From JBEVJK01 sp963791325 (GTDB taxonomy: Bacteria > Pseudomonadota > Alphaproteobacteria > Rhizobiales > Rhizobiaceae): a stretch of 64,000 nucleotides of DNA. The notes under the pieces are model-generated. The model saw only the letters and a list, made by a program, of their open reading frames with translations, did no database searches and was not told where the DNA came from. Below, piece by piece: positions 9,084 through 21,965 of this stretch. The translations under genes were made by a program, and so were the position numbers. The DNA lies in assembly GCA_963791325.1 (NCBI GenBank), contig CAWBRU010000018.1, positions 248,001 through 312,000 of the forward strand. The letters are read 5' to 3'. The stretch's first letter is position 1. Each line of letters starts with the position of its first letter.

Positions 9084-9923
9084 ATGACCCCGTCACGCGA
9101 CATCCGCCGTCTGCTCGAAATCATGGCTGCCCTGCGGGCACCGGGAACCGGTTGCCCCTGGGACCTGGAGCAGAATTTCGAGACCATCGCACCCTATACG
9201 CTGGAAGAAGCCTACGAGGTGGCCGATGCGATCGCCCGGCGCGACCTCGTCGATCTGCGCGATGAATTGGGCGATCTGTTGCTGCAAGTCGTCTATCACG
9301 CCCGCATGGCCGAAGAGCAAGGCGTGTTCGATTTCGGCGCCGTCGTCGAGGCGATCACCGCCAAGATGATCCGCCGCCATCCGCACGTCTTCGGCGACGC
9401 GCAGGCCCGGGCGGCGGGGATGGCCAAGGGCTTTTGGGATGCTGTCAAGGCCGGCGAGAAGGCCGAGCGCCGCGCCGCGCGCACCGCGCGCGGCCTGCCC
9501 GCCGAAGACCATGGCGACGGCTGGCTCGACGGCGTCCCGGTGGCGGTGCCGGCGCTGTCACGGGCGCTGAAGCTCCAGGACAAGGCGGCGGAGGTCGGCT
9601 TCGACTGGCCGAGCGCTGCCCCTGTGCTCGACAAGATCGCCGAGGAAATCACGGAACTGAAGGAGGCTGCGGCGAGCGCCGACCGTGCCGCCCTCGCCGA
9701 CGAGTTCGGCGATCTGCTGTTCGCGGTGGTCAATCTCGGGAGACACTGGAAGATCGACGCGGAAACGGCGCTCAACGGCACCAACGCCAAGTTCCGGCGC
9801 CGGTTCGGATTCGTCGAACGCCGGCTGGCCCAAGCCGGCCGCTCGCTCGGTGAGGCGTCCCTCGCCGACATGGAGGAGCTGTGGCAACAGGCCAAAGCCA
9901 CCGAGCCTCCGCAAAAGTCCTGA
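9084..9923 (+). CDS. mazG: Nucleoside triphosphate pyrophosphohydrolase MazG
   Basis: Hydrolyses NTPs to NMP and pyrophosphate, cleaning damaged nucleotides or lowering signalling nucleotides. Two MazG repeats are visible: the first with CPWD, EEAYEVADAI and DELGDLLLQVVYHA, the second with a degenerate EEITELKEA and DEFGDLLFAVVNLGR. The length of 279 residues fits the full two-domain form. The ATG at 9084 lies directly before the conserved start of the family. It converges on hflX; the mazG/hflX/hfq cluster is common in alphaproteobacteria. Confidence 0.94.
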   Translation: MTPSRDIRRLLEIMAALRAPGTGCPWDLEQNFETIAPYTLEEAYEVADAIARRDLVDLRDELGDLLLQVVYHARMAEEQGVFDFGAVVEAITAKMIRRHPHVFGDAQARAAGMAKGFWDAVKAGEKAERRAARTARGLPAEDHGDGWLDGVPVAVPALSRALKLQDKAAEVGFDWPSAAPVLDKIAEEITELKEAAASADRAALADEFGDLLFAVVNLGRHWKIDAETALNGTNAKFRRRFGFVERRLAQAGRSLGEASLADMEELWQQAKATEPPQKS

Positions 9924-10031
9924 GCTCAAGCTATCGTTTAGGAAACCTATCCAACCACATAAAATGAAGGGGTTTGTTTGAAGATCCGATCGCGACATCA
10001 GCCGGGGCGCTAGGCTCAATCAATGCCGCAA

Positions 10032-11444
10032 TCACTGCTGTAATCCCTTGTTCCTTCTGTGCAATCTGGTTTCCATGTCGGATCGCGCCGCCGCCGTCAT
10101 CCTGAGCGCCAGCGACACCCCGCCGTCCTCGCGGTCGGCCCGGCGGATGACTTCGCCGTTGCGGTAGAGCCAATCGAGCTGCGCCAGCTCTGCGGCCGGG
10201 AGGTTGACGTCGACGGTTTCCAATTCGCCGGCCAAGCGCGCCTCGATCAGCTCGACCAGAGCGGCGATGCCCTCCCCGGTGACGGCCGAGATGGCGATCG
10301 GCGGGGTTTGTTGACGCGCCCCCTCGGCATCCAGGAGGCGGCTCCTCGCCGCCTCGTCGAGGCGGTCGACCTTGTTCCAGACCTCGACGATCCGGTGCCA
10401 ATCGCCGGCATCGATGCCGAGGTCGGTGAGGATATGGGCCACATCTTCGGCCTGCGCGGCGCTGTCGGGGTCGGAGATGTCGCGCAGATGGATGATCAGA
10501 TCAGCCTCGACCACCTCTTCCAGCGTCGCCCGAAAGGCGGCGATCAGATGGGTGGGAAGGTCGGAGATGAAGCCGACGGTGTCGGACAGGATGATCGGCG
10601 TGCCGTGCGGCAGCCGGACACGTCGCAAGGTCGGATCGAGCGTGGCGAACAGCATGTCCTCGGCGACCACGCCGGCGCCGGTCAGCCGGTTGAACAGCGT
10701 CGACTTGCCGGCATTGGTGTAGCCGACGATGGCGACCACCGGAAACGGCACCTTGCGCCGCTTGGCGCGGTGCAGCTCACGCGTCCGCCGCACGGTCTCC
10801 AACTCGCGCTTCAGCCGGACGATCTTGTCCTGGAGCATGCGCCGGTCGGCTTCGATCTGGGTCTCGCCGGGACCGCCGAGAAAGCCGGCGCCGCCGCGCT
10901 GCCGCTCGAGGTGGGTCCAGCTGCGAACCAGCCGGCCCTTCTGGTAGTTGAGATGGGCGAGATCGACCTGCAGGGTGCCTTCCTTGGTGCGCGCCCGCTC
11001 GCCAAAGATCTCCAGGATGAGCCCGGTCCGGTCGAGAACCTTGGCATTGAGCGCCTTCTCCAGATTGCGCTGCTGCACCGGGGTCAGAGGATGGTCGACG
11101 ACGACCAGCTCGGCCTGTGCGTCCTTGACGATTGCCGCGAGCTCCTCGAGCTTGCCGGCGCCGATCAGGGTGGCCGGACGCGGCTCGGCGACGGGGACGA
11201 TGGCAGCATGGACCGGGTCGAGCGCGATGGCGCGGGCAAGGCCGACCGCCTCCTCGAAGCGTGCCTCTGGCGCGCGCAGCCGCCGCGAGCGGCTGCTTGC
11301 GCCGCCCTCCTCGCCGCGCTCGCGGGTGAGCACCGGAACGATGACCACGGCACGCCCGCTGCTGCCCGGCGCGGCCTGACCGTTGGCGGAGGCGCCTCGC
11401 CCCGTGCCGCTCGGCCGGCTGCCGGCCCCGCCTGCAGATGACAA
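10032..11444 (-). CDS. hflX: GTPase HflX
   Basis: Ribosome-associated GTPase that splits stalled 70S ribosomes under stress. The N-terminal HflX domain carries the PVQQRNLEKAL and GGPGETQIEADRR signatures, followed by the G domain with P-loop GYTNAGKST, G3 DTVGF and G4 NKVD. The frame begins with TTG at 11444, three bases from the hfq stop. The first ~30 residues are Gly/Ser/Ala-rich, so a GTG about 32 codons in may be the true start. Co-transcription with hfq is expected from spacing and from the conserved hfq-hflX pair. Confidence 0.96.
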   Translation of the reverse strand: MSSAGGAGSRPSGTGRGASANGQAAPGSSGRAVVIVPVLTRERGEEGGASSRSRRLRAPEARFEEAVGLARAIALDPVHAAIVPVAEPRPATLIGAGKLEELAAIVKDAQAELVVVDHPLTPVQQRNLEKALNAKVLDRTGLILEIFGERARTKEGTLQVDLAHLNYQKGRLVRSWTHLERQRGGAGFLGGPGETQIEADRRMLQDKIVRLKRELETVRRTRELHRAKRRKVPFPVVAIVGYTNAGKSTLFNRLTGAGVVAEDMLFATLDPTLRRVRLPHGTPIILSDTVGFISDLPTHLIAAFRATLEEVVEADLIIHLRDISDPDSAAQAEDVAHILTDLGIDAGDWHRIVEVWNKVDRLDEAARSRLLDAEGARQQTPPIAISAVTGEGIAALVELIEARLAGELETVDVNLPAAELAQLDWLYRNGEVIRRADREDGGVSLALRMTAAARSDMETRLHRRNKGLQQ

Positions 11445-11446
11445 AG

Positions 11447-11695
11447 CTAGGTTTCCCGGCTGCTTTCCTCGCCGTCGAACATCTGCACCGGCTGGCTCGG
11501 CATGATCGTGGAGATGGCGTGCTTATAGACGAGCTGCGAATGCCCATCCCGCCGGAGGAGCACGCAGAAATTGTCGAAGGAAGTGACCACTCCGGTCAGC
11601 TTGACGCCGTTGATGAGGAAGATCGTCAGCGGATTTTTGCTTTTGCGGACCGAGTTCAGAAACAGGTCCTGCAGGTTTTGCGATCGTTCAGCCAT
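11447..11695 (-). CDS. hfq: RNA chaperone Hfq
   Basis: Hexameric Sm-like protein that helps small RNAs pair with mRNAs. At 82 residues it has both family motifs: the Sm1 stretch NGVKLTGVVTSFDNF and the Sm2 YKHAISTI. The open frame extends 25 codons further upstream, but the conserved protein starts at the ATG at 11695 (MAERSQNLQD), which I chose. The C-terminal tail is short, as in alphaproteobacteria. It directly precedes hflX on the same strand. Confidence 0.97.
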   Translation of the reverse strand: MAERSQNLQDLFLNSVRKSKNPLTIFLINGVKLTGVVTSFDNFCVLLRRDGHSQLVYKHAISTIMPSQPVQMFDGEESSRET

Positions 11696-11837
11696 TTCTA
11701 TTTTTCTTTCGCCGATCCCCTGGGCAATAAGTCCAGTGCGCCAAATTAATCCAGTGATGTCAAGCAGCAAAGGCGACCGGTCCTAGGGCGTTCGGCGGGG
11801 CCTCGCAATCAAGCCAAAATGTGGAGGCAAGTCCCTA

Positions 11838-12701
11838 TCAGGCTTGAATTTTTTCCGCAACGGAGAAAAACGCGGCACGCAGCGAGAGCGCCACTGTGCC
11901 GGGGTGGCCGTTGGCCACCGGAACCCCATCGATTTCGACCACCGGCATGACCACGGTCGAAGCTCCGGTGACGAAAGCCTCGCGTGCCGCCTTGGCCTCG
12001 TCGACCGTGAAACTGCGCTCCTCGATCGCCAGATCGAGGCCCTTGGCGACGTCGAAAATCGTCGTCCGGGTGACGCCGCGCAGGATCCCCGAATTGGCCG
12101 GGCGGGTGACCAGCCGGCCATCGGCGGTGACGATCCAGGCATTGGTCGCCGCGCCCTCCTTGACGGTTCCGTCGGCGTCGACGAACCAGGCCTCGTGGGC
12201 GCCGGCCTCCTTGGCCTGCTGGCGGGCGAGCACATTGGGCAATAGCCCGGTCGACTTGATGTCGACCCGCTGCCAGCGGTTCTCGGGCACCGTGATCACC
12301 TTGAGGCCCGTCTCGGCCCGCCTGGTGTTCACCGCCGGGTCGATGCGCTTGGCGGTGACCACCAGCGACGGCACCGTTCCCGGCGCCGGAAAGACATGAT
12401 CGCGCGCCGCCACGCCGCGGGTCACCTGCAGATAGACGAGCCCGTTGACGACGCGGTTGCGGCGGATCACCTCGCGCATCACCACGACCAGTGCCCGGCG
12501 GTGCATCGGCCAGGCGATGCGCAGTTCGCCGAGCGAACGGTCGAGCCGGTCGAGATGGCGCGTCATGTCGACGATGAAGCCCATCGCCACCTCGCAGACC
12601 TCGTAGACGCCGTCGGCGAGCTGGTAGCCGCGGTCCTCGATGTGGACCGCGGCGTGGTGGTGCGGCAGATAGCGGCCGTTGACGAAGGCGATGCGCGGCA
12701 A
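11838..12701 (-). CDS. D-amino-acid transaminase (PLP fold type IV)
   Basis: PLP-dependent aminotransferase of fold type IV, closest in appearance to bacterial D-amino-acid transaminases that make D-Glu or D-Ala for the cell wall. The Schiff-base Lys is in VDIKSTGLLPN (about residue 149); the GYQLADGVYEV and GILRGVTR regions are also typical. I chose a TTG at 12701 because a GGGGAG ribosome-binding site lies just upstream and the conserved domain starts there; an ATG at 12740 would add 13 poorly conserved residues and abut ntrX. A branched-chain specificity cannot be excluded. It lies between ntrX and hfq, as in related genomes. Confidence 0.85.
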   Translation of the reverse strand: MPRIAFVNGRYLPHHHAAVHIEDRGYQLADGVYEVCEVAMGFIVDMTRHLDRLDRSLGELRIAWPMHRRALVVVMREVIRRNRVVNGLVYLQVTRGVAARDHVFPAPGTVPSLVVTAKRIDPAVNTRRAETGLKVITVPENRWQRVDIKSTGLLPNVLARQQAKEAGAHEAWFVDADGTVKEGAATNAWIVTADGRLVTRPANSGILRGVTRTTIFDVAKGLDLAIEERSFTVDEAKAAREAFVTGASTVVMPVVEIDGVPVANGHPGTVALSLRAAFFSVAEKIQA

Positions 12702-12743
12702 TGGTGTTCTCCCCTGCGTGGGCCGGCGGAGCGCCGGCACCGC

Positions 12744-14094
<1,351 letters not shown>

Positions 14095-14105
<11 letters not shown>

Positions 14106-16378
14106 TGCCGACCTTTTCGGTTTCTTTGCGTTCGGAAGCCGGCAACTCGGCGCGGCTCGCGGTCGCTGCCGGGAGAATGATGGTGATCATGGCGCCGCGG
14201 CCGCTGAAGAAATCATCCGGCGCGTCGTGCAGCTCGAGCCGGCCGCCATGGTCCTCGACGATCTTCTTGACGATCGCCAGGCCGAGCCCGGTGCCCTTCT
14301 CGCGCGTCGTCGTATAGGGCTCGAGCAGCCGCTGGCGGTGCTCGCGCGGCAGCCCCTTGCCGTTGTCGAGCACGTCGACCCGGATGACGTCGCCGGTGCG
14401 CCGGGCGACGATGCGGATGACACCCGCTTCGCCCGGATCCCGTTCGGACGCCTCGATGGCCTCGGCGGCATTCTTGATGACGTTGCCGAACGCCTGCCCC
14501 ATCAGCCGGCTGTCGAAGGTGCCCATCAGCGGATCAATGCCGAAATCGCGCTCGAAGGCGATGTCGGCGCGGCTGACCTCGATCAGGAAGGAGGCCTCGC
14601 GCAGGGCCTCGCGCAAGTCCATCGAGCCCATGTCGGGCTTGGGCATGCGGGCGAATGCCGAGAACTCATCGACCATGCGGCCGATATCCTCGACCTGCCG
14701 GATGATGGTGTCGGTGCACTGGTCGAAGACCTCGCGGTCGTCGGTGATCACCTTGCCGTAGCGGCGGCGGATCCGCTCGGCCGACAGCTGGATGGGGGTC
14801 AGCGGGTTCTTGATCTCGTGGGCGATGCGGCGGGCGACATCGGCCCAGGCGGAAGAGCGTTGCGCCTCGACCAGGTCGGTGATGTCGTCGACGGTGACGA
14901 CATAGGACTTGTCGTCGTTGCCGGTGCCGCCCTCGACCGTGATCTGCACATTGAACGTGCGTTCAGCACCGGCGCGGTAGAAGGTGACCTGCTCGCGGTG
15001 GACCGGCCGTTCCGATTTGCGGCCGACTTCCAGCACCTGCCCGACATGCGGCAAAAGCGTCGATAGCTTTTGGCCGACGGCCTGCTCGGCCCTGAGCGCC
15101 AGCATGGTCTGGGCCGAGCGGTTGACGATCGTCACCACCCCGGCCGAAATCGACACCGATGACGCCGGCGGTCACCCCGGCCAGCACCGCCTCGGAGAAG
15201 CGCCGGCGCTCGTCGATCAGGTCCTTGGCCCGGACCAGCTCGTTGCGCTGCGATTTGAGCTCGAGAATCATCTTGTTGAAGGTGTCGGCGAGCGAGCCGA
15301 CATCGCCGTCGGAGATGCGCACCGGAACCGCGACGTTGAGGTTGCCGGTCGAGACCTCGCCGGCGGCGCCGATCAGCTGCCGGATCGGCCTCACCAGGCG
15401 GTCGGCGACCGCGATGCCGGTCCAGATCGCGGCCAGGATGATGATCAAGGTGAGGCCGAGATAGAGCAGGGCAAACGCGATCTGGGTGCGCGGCCGCGTC
15501 GCTTCGAGCCCCCGGTACTCATCCGAATTGGCCCGCATGATCAGGCTGGCCTTGATCACCTCGGGGTCGACCAGGCGCACCGTCACCAGGTAGGCATCGG
15601 GGATCTGCCGCAGCTTGACGATGGCACCGGCGATGTTGCGGGTCACCGGCCTGATCAGCACCGGCTCGTCGACCGTCACCGGCCGGATCCATTCTTCCGG
15701 GATGATCGGCATCTCGAAGCCCGGATTGGTCTGCGCGGCCATGATCACCGAACCGTCGCTGCGCACCAGGACCGCGTGCGCCAGCGCCCGGCCGATCGCC
15801 TGCTGGGTCATCAGCTCGCCGAAGCCGGTCCGGTCGAGATTGTAGAGCGAGCGGGCCTGGTCGAGCGTGTAGGCCATCGACAGGGTGGTGCCCTGCAGGT
15901 TGCGGCCGTTCTCCTGGACGTAGGCTTCGGCAATCGACATCGAGGAGCTGACGATCGCCTTGGTGCGCAGCTCGAACCAGCGGTCGAGGCCGACGTCGAG
16001 CGTGATCGAGGCGACCACGGCGACCAGGATCGCCGGGATCGCCGCGACCAAGGTGAACATCGCCACGATGCGCACATGCAGCCGCGAGGCCGCCTTGCCG
16101 TGCCGGCGTGCCGCCCAGATCCGGTGCGTCTCCCGCCAGATCAGGACGGCGAGCAGAAGGACGAAGACCGCATTGATGCCGATGACGATCGAGGTGGTGC
16201 GCTCGTCGGGGGTGATATAGGGCTCGACCCCGCCCAGCAGCACGACGAAGGAGAGCGCCGCGACCAGAAGCGACCCGGCGATCGACAGAATGCCGAGCCG
16301 GGCCAGCAAGCGGCGGCCATCGGTCGTGGTCGGTTTGGGGAGCAAGGGGCGAGGTGCCGCCTGGGCGTCGGTCGTCAT
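14095..16378 (-). pseudogene. ntrY: Sensor histidine kinase NtrY, interrupted by a single-base frameshift
   Basis: Membrane sensor kinase for NtrX. The 5' part (from ATG 16378) encodes four predicted membrane segments, a periplasmic region, a HAMP domain and the start of the PAS domain up to VIGVD. The 3' part, in another frame, continues the PAS domain from VVTIVNRSAQ and includes the H-box ARRIAHEIKNPLTP and ATP-binding GLGLAIVKK. Removing one A from the AAA run at 15147-15149 (one T in the coding strand) joins them as VDSAGVVTIVN and restores a 760-residue protein, the normal length. No other damage is seen. It may be a real mutation or a sequencing or assembly error. Confidence 0.9.
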
Positions 16379-16400
16379 CGCAACGTGGGGTCATATCATC

Positions 16401-16420
16401 GCGTTGCATGTATGCAACGC
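16401..16420. promoter_or_regulatory. 20-bp inverted repeat upstream of ntrY
   Basis: GCGTTGCAT-GT-ATGCAACGC is a perfect inverted repeat with 9-bp arms, 23 bases upstream of the ntrY ATG, in the 93-base ntrC-ntrY gap. On the minus strand a TTGCAT box in it could act as a -35 element with TATGAC 16 bases downstream as a weak -10. No T-run follows, so a terminator is less likely than an operator. Binding protein unknown. Confidence 0.4.
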
Positions 16421-16471
16421 AATGTGGCAATTCTGCAACAAAAGCTGGACGAGATTAATTCTCCGACGCGA

Positions 16472-17925
<1,454 letters not shown>

Positions 17926-17929
<4 letters not shown>

Positions 17930-19056
17930 CGCTCGGCTCTCGCGGCGGCCGCGGCGGCCTCTTTCCAGGCCGGCAGCAGGATGCGGAAGGAGGTGCCGCG
18001 CGGCGTCGAATCGCATTCGATGACGCCGCCATGCTCGCCGACGATCTTGGCCACCAGCGCCAGGCCGAGGCCCGAGCCGTTCGGCTTGGTGGTGATGAAC
18101 GGGTCGAACAGGATCGGCAGGATGTCGTCGGAAACGCCGGGTCCGTTGTCCCGCACGCAGAATTCGAGCGGCAGCGAAACCCGGTCGGATGTTCCCGGCA
18201 CGGAAACCCGGATGCCCGGACGGAAGGCGGTGGACAGCGTGATCTCGCCGGCTCCATCGCCATTGATCGCTTCGGCGGCGTTCTTGACCAGATTGAGGAA
18301 CACCTGGATCAGCTGGTCGCGATTGGCAAACACCGGCGGCAGCGACGGATCGTAGTCCTCGACGATCTTGACCGACCGGGCAAAACCGTTTCTGGCGATG
18401 GCTTTGACGTGGTCGAGCACGATATGGATGTTGACCGGATAGCGGTCGATCGGGCGCTCGTCGGAAAACACCTCCATCCGGTCGACCAGCGAGACGATAC
18501 GGTCGGTCTCGTCGGTGATCAGCCGGGTGAGCGCCCGGTCCTCGTCGGAAACGGCGGTTTCCAGCAGCTGCGCGGCGCCGCGGATCCCCGACAGCGGGTT
18601 CTTGATCTCATGCGCAAGCATCGCCGCCAACCCGGTGACCGAACGTGCGGCGCCGCGATGCGTCATCTGCCGGTCGATCTTGTCAGCCATCGACCGCTCC
18701 TGCAGCATGATCACCACCGCGCCGGGCAGCTCCGGCACCGGCGCGACGTAGATGTCGACCAGCTTGTCGATGCCCAGCCGGGGGGACGAGATGTCGACGC
18801 GATACTCGTTGACCGGAGCCTTGCGCTCGCGGACCTGCTCCACCAGCGTCAACAGCGGGCTGCCGAACGGGACGAATTTCGCCAGGCTGCTGCGGCCGAG
18901 CACCGCAGCGGAAGCGCGGAAGAAATCTTCCGCGTCGGCATTGGCGAAGGTGATGGCGCCGTCCGGGGCGACCATGATCACCGGATGACGGATGGTGTTG
19001 AGCACGATCTGGGCGGGATCGGGCGCCGGTGCCGACGGCGACGAGCTGAAATTCAT
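17926..19056 (-). CDS. ntrB: Nitrogen regulation sensor kinase NR(II), NtrB
   Basis: Cytoplasmic sensor kinase/phosphatase for NtrC, in its family controlled by PII proteins. It has no membrane segment. A PAS domain occupies about residues 15-125; the phospho-acceptor is H149 in MLAHEIKNPLSG, followed by the N box NLVKNAAEAI and the G boxes DNGPGVSDD and GSGLGLALV. The ATG at 19056 overlaps the dusB stop by 4 bases, giving the dusB-ntrB-ntrC operon common to alphaproteobacteria. Confidence 0.96.
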
Positions 19057-20087
19057 GCCGCCTGCCTCGCCGCCGGAGTAGGGTCGGCGGCAGCCAGCGC
19101 CGTCTGGAACGCCGCCAGCACGGCTGCCGGCTCGGTCGCCGTCAGCACCGCCAGCCGCGCCGCGGCAGGCACGGCCGGGGCATGCCGGTCGAGGTACCAG
19201 CCGAGGTGCTTGCGCGCCTGGCGCAGGCCCGCTTCGGTGCCGTAGAGGGAGAGCATCGCGGCGTAGTGCCCGGCGATATACTCGAACAGCGCGTCTTGGC
19301 CCCGCGGCACGGCGGCAGCCGGAGCGCCACCGCATGCGGCCGCGAGCAGCGCCGGAGCCCAGGGCGCGCCACAGGCGGCCCGGCCGATCATCACCGCGTC
19401 GGCTCCGGACTGGGTAAGCGCTGCCGCCGCGTCTTCTCTGCCGACGATGTCGCCATTGGCCACGACTGGGATCGAGACCGCGTCCTTGACCCGGCGGATG
19501 GCGCGCCAATCGGCCTTGCCGTGATAGAGCTGGCAGCGGGTGCGGCCGTGCACGGTGACCATCCGCACCCCCGCCTGTTCGGCCCGGCGCGCGATCATCG
19601 GGGCATTGAGAGCGTCCGCGTCCCAGCCGAGCCGCATCTTGACCGAAACCGGCAGCTGAACCGCGCCGACCACGGCCTCGATCAGGTTGAGCGCATGGTC
19701 GGGCTCGCGCATCAAGGCCGACCCGGCGTAGCCGCCGATCACTTTCTTGGCCGGACAGCCCATGTTGATGTCGATCAGGTCGGCGCCCTCGCCGGCCGCG
19801 ATCCGCGCCGCTTCCGCCATCGCCGCCGGCTCGCGTCCGGCGAGCTGCACGACGTGGACTTCGACGGCCGGCCGCCGCAGCCGTCGCGAAGAATTGCGGC
19901 GGCCCTTTGCCAATTCGCCGCTCGCCACCATCTCGGTGACGACGAGGCCGGCACCATGGGCGTGGGCTCGGGCCCGAAACGCCTCGTCCGTGATGCCGGA
20001 CAGAGGTGCTAGGAACACACGGTTGCGAATCGCAAGGGCCCCGATCGACAACGGCGTGCCGAGCTCGCTGAGAGAAATCATGCACAA
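19053..20087 (-). CDS. dusB: tRNA dihydrouridine synthase DusB
   Basis: FMN-dependent enzyme that reduces uridines in the tRNA D-loop. Family marks: N-terminal APLSGITDEAFR for FMN binding, the catalytic Cys in NMGCPAKKV, HGRTRCQLYHGKAD, and ANGDI near the flavin phosphate site. The TIM-barrel is followed by the C-terminal helical domain containing ARKHLGWYL. It is the first gene of the nitrogen-regulation operon; the 172-base gap to the divergent ispDF must hold its promoter, but I see no convincing -35/-10 pair. Confidence 0.95.
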   Translation of the reverse strand: MCMISLSELGTPLSIGALAIRNRVFLAPLSGITDEAFRARAHAHGAGLVVTEMVASGELAKGRRNSSRRLRRPAVEVHVVQLAGREPAAMAEAARIAAGEGADLIDINMGCPAKKVIGGYAGSALMREPDHALNLIEAVVGAVQLPVSVKMRLGWDADALNAPMIARRAEQAGVRMVTVHGRTRCQLYHGKADWRAIRRVKDAVSIPVVANGDIVGREDAAAALTQSGADAVMIGRAACGAPWAPALLAAACGGAPAAAVPRGQDALFEYIAGHYAAMLSLYGTEAGLRQARKHLGWYLDRHAPAVPAAARLAVLTATEPAAVLAAFQTALAAADPTPAARQAA

Positions 20088-20259
20088 AAACCGGGCAGCT
20101 GCACCAACTGCCTAATGCCTACAGTTTTAACGATTACTGCAACAGCCGAGAATGAGGAAAGGGGGCGCGCCGTGGTGTCGCAGGTGTCGGCCGTGCGGCT
20201 GCACACCGGCAGCGATTTACCGCTAGCGTTGATCCTCTCGCCTCATTATCGGTGCGGGT

Positions 20260-21465
20260 ATGGAAAGGCAAACGGGTTCGATGGTCGCAGTGGTGATCGT
20301 GGCGGCAGGCCGCGGCGAGCGCGCCGGCCACGCCCCGCACGGACCCAAGCAGTACCGGGCGATCGGCGGCCGTACCGTCTTGGCGCGCACCATCGCCGCG
20401 TTCCGCGCAGAGCCGGCGATCGGGCCGATTGTCGTCGCCATCCATCGCGACGACGAAGCGCTCTACCGGGCCTGCGTCGGCGACCAGCCGGGGGTGCGCC
20501 CGGTGATCGGCGGAGCGACCCGGCAGGAATCGACGCGGCTGGCTTTGCTCGCCCTCGGCGCCGAGCGGCCCGACGTCGTTCTGATCCACGACGGCGTGCG
20601 CCCCTTCGTCGACGGCGACCTGCTGACGCGGGTGCTCGGCGCCGTCGCGGCCGACCGCGGCGTGATCCCGGCGCTGCCGGTCTCCGACACGCTGAAGAAA
20701 GCCAAGGAGGACGGGGTGGTCGCCGGCACGGTGTCGCGTCATGGGCTTTATGCTGCGCAGACCCCCCAGGCCTTCGCCTACCCGGCGATCTGCGCGGCGC
20801 ATGAACGGGCGCACGCCGCCGGCCGCGACGATTTCACCGACGATGCGGCCATCGCCGAATGGTCCGGCTTGGCGGTCGCGGTGGTCGCCGGCTCGCCCGA
20901 CAATGTGAAGCTCACCTGGGCGCGGGATCTGGCTATGGCCGACGAGCGGCTGTCGCGCGGCACGGCCTTTCCCGACGTGCGGACCGGCAACGGCTATGAC
21001 GTCCACGCCTTCGAGCCGGGCGACGCCGTGATCCTGTGCGGCGTCGCCATCCCGCACGACAGGCGGCTGGCCGGCCATTCCGATGCCGATGTCGCGCTGC
21101 ATGCCCTGACCGACGCGCTGCTGGCCACCTGCGGTGCCGGCGATATCGGCACCCATTTTCCGCCCTCCGACCCCGAATGGAAGGGCGCCGCATCGCGCCG
21201 CTTCGTCGCTCATGCGGTGGACATTGTCCGCGCCCGGGGCGGCCGGATCGCCAATGCAGACGTGACGCTGATCTGCGAGGCGCCGCGCATCGGGCCGTTC
21301 CGCCCGGCGATGACGGCGGCTCTGGCCGAGATGCTCGGCGTCGCCGCCGACCGGGTCTCGGTCAAGGCCACCACCAACGAGAAGCTTGGCTTCGTCGGCC
21401 GCGGCGAGGGCATCGCCGCGATCGCCACGGCCTCGGTGATCTACCCCGGCGAGGTCCCCCAATGA
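20260..21465 (+). CDS. ispDF: Bifunctional IspD/IspF enzyme of the MEP isoprenoid pathway
   Basis: One protein carries two non-consecutive steps of isoprenoid precursor synthesis. The N-terminal half is IspD (cytidylyltransferase): AAGRGERAG and KQYRAIGG near the start, then HDGVRPF. The C-terminal half (from about residue 242) is IspF (MEcPP synthase): GNGYDVHAF with the metal-binding DVH, HSDADVALHALTDALL and the KATTNEKLGF loop. Fused IspDF is typical of alphaproteobacteria. The start could be the ATG at 20260 or at 20281. The end overlaps cinA by 4 bases. Confidence 0.96.
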   Translation: MERQTGSMVAVVIVAAGRGERAGHAPHGPKQYRAIGGRTVLARTIAAFRAEPAIGPIVVAIHRDDEALYRACVGDQPGVRPVIGGATRQESTRLALLALGAERPDVVLIHDGVRPFVDGDLLTRVLGAVAADRGVIPALPVSDTLKKAKEDGVVAGTVSRHGLYAAQTPQAFAYPAICAAHERAHAAGRDDFTDDAAIAEWSGLAVAVVAGSPDNVKLTWARDLAMADERLSRGTAFPDVRTGNGYDVHAFEPGDAVILCGVAIPHDRRLAGHSDADVALHALTDALLATCGAGDIGTHFPPSDPEWKGAASRRFVAHAVDIVRARGGRIANADVTLICEAPRIGPFRPAMTAALAEMLGVAADRVSVKATTNEKLGFVGRGEGIAAIATASVIYPGEVPQ

Positions 21466-21965
21466 GCGTCCATGGCGACCTCGCCAAGGCCTTTCTTGCG
21501 GCCTGCCGAGCCCGGCGGATCACCGCGGCAACTGCCGAATCCTGCACCGGCGGCATGATTGCCGCGCTGCTGACCGACATTCCGGGATCCTCGGCGGTTG
21601 TCGACCGCGGCTTCGTCACCTATTCCAACGCGGCCAAGATGGACATGCTCGGCGTCGCCGAAGCAACGCTTGGCGTCCATGGTGCGGTGTCGCGCGAGAC
21701 GGTGCTGGAGATGGCGGCCGGGGCGCTCGAGCGCTCACCCGCCGGCATCGCGCTGGCGGTGACCGGGATCGCCGGCCCGGACGGGGGCTCGGCCGACAAG
21801 CCGGTCGGCTTGGTCTGGTTCGGGGTTGCGATCACCGGCCGTGCCGCCGTCGCCGAGCGGCGGCTGTTCGACAACCGCGGCCGCGACTTCATCCGCCGTG
21901 AGAGCGTGGCTGCCGCTCTGCAGATCGGACTGGCCGCGCTGGAGACAGCCGGCAGTCAACCGTAG
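21462..21965 (+). CDS. CinA family protein (nicotinamide-nucleotide amidohydrolase domain)
   Basis: A 167-residue protein with only the CinA C-terminal domain, which in PncC deamidates NMN to NaMN to recycle pyridine nucleotides. Diagnostic stretches are TAESCTGGMIAALLTDIPGS, GFVTYSNAAK and VTGIAGPDGG. It overlaps ispDF (ATGA) and so belongs to that operon. It converges on ratA; a dispersed repeat begins at its stop codon. Confidence 0.93.
   Translation: MSVHGDLAKAFLAACRARRITAATAESCTGGMIAALLTDIPGSSAVVDRGFVTYSNAAKMDMLGVAEATLGVHGAVSRETVLEMAAGALERSPAGIALAVTGIAGPDGGSADKPVGLVWFGVAITGRAAVAERRLFDNRGRDFIRRESVAAALQIGLAALETAGSQP

Noticed and set aside
16421..16440. TGGCA...TGCA resembling a sigma-54 promoter upstream of ntrY
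   Set aside because: The GG-to-GC spacing is too short and the orientation points away from ntrY.
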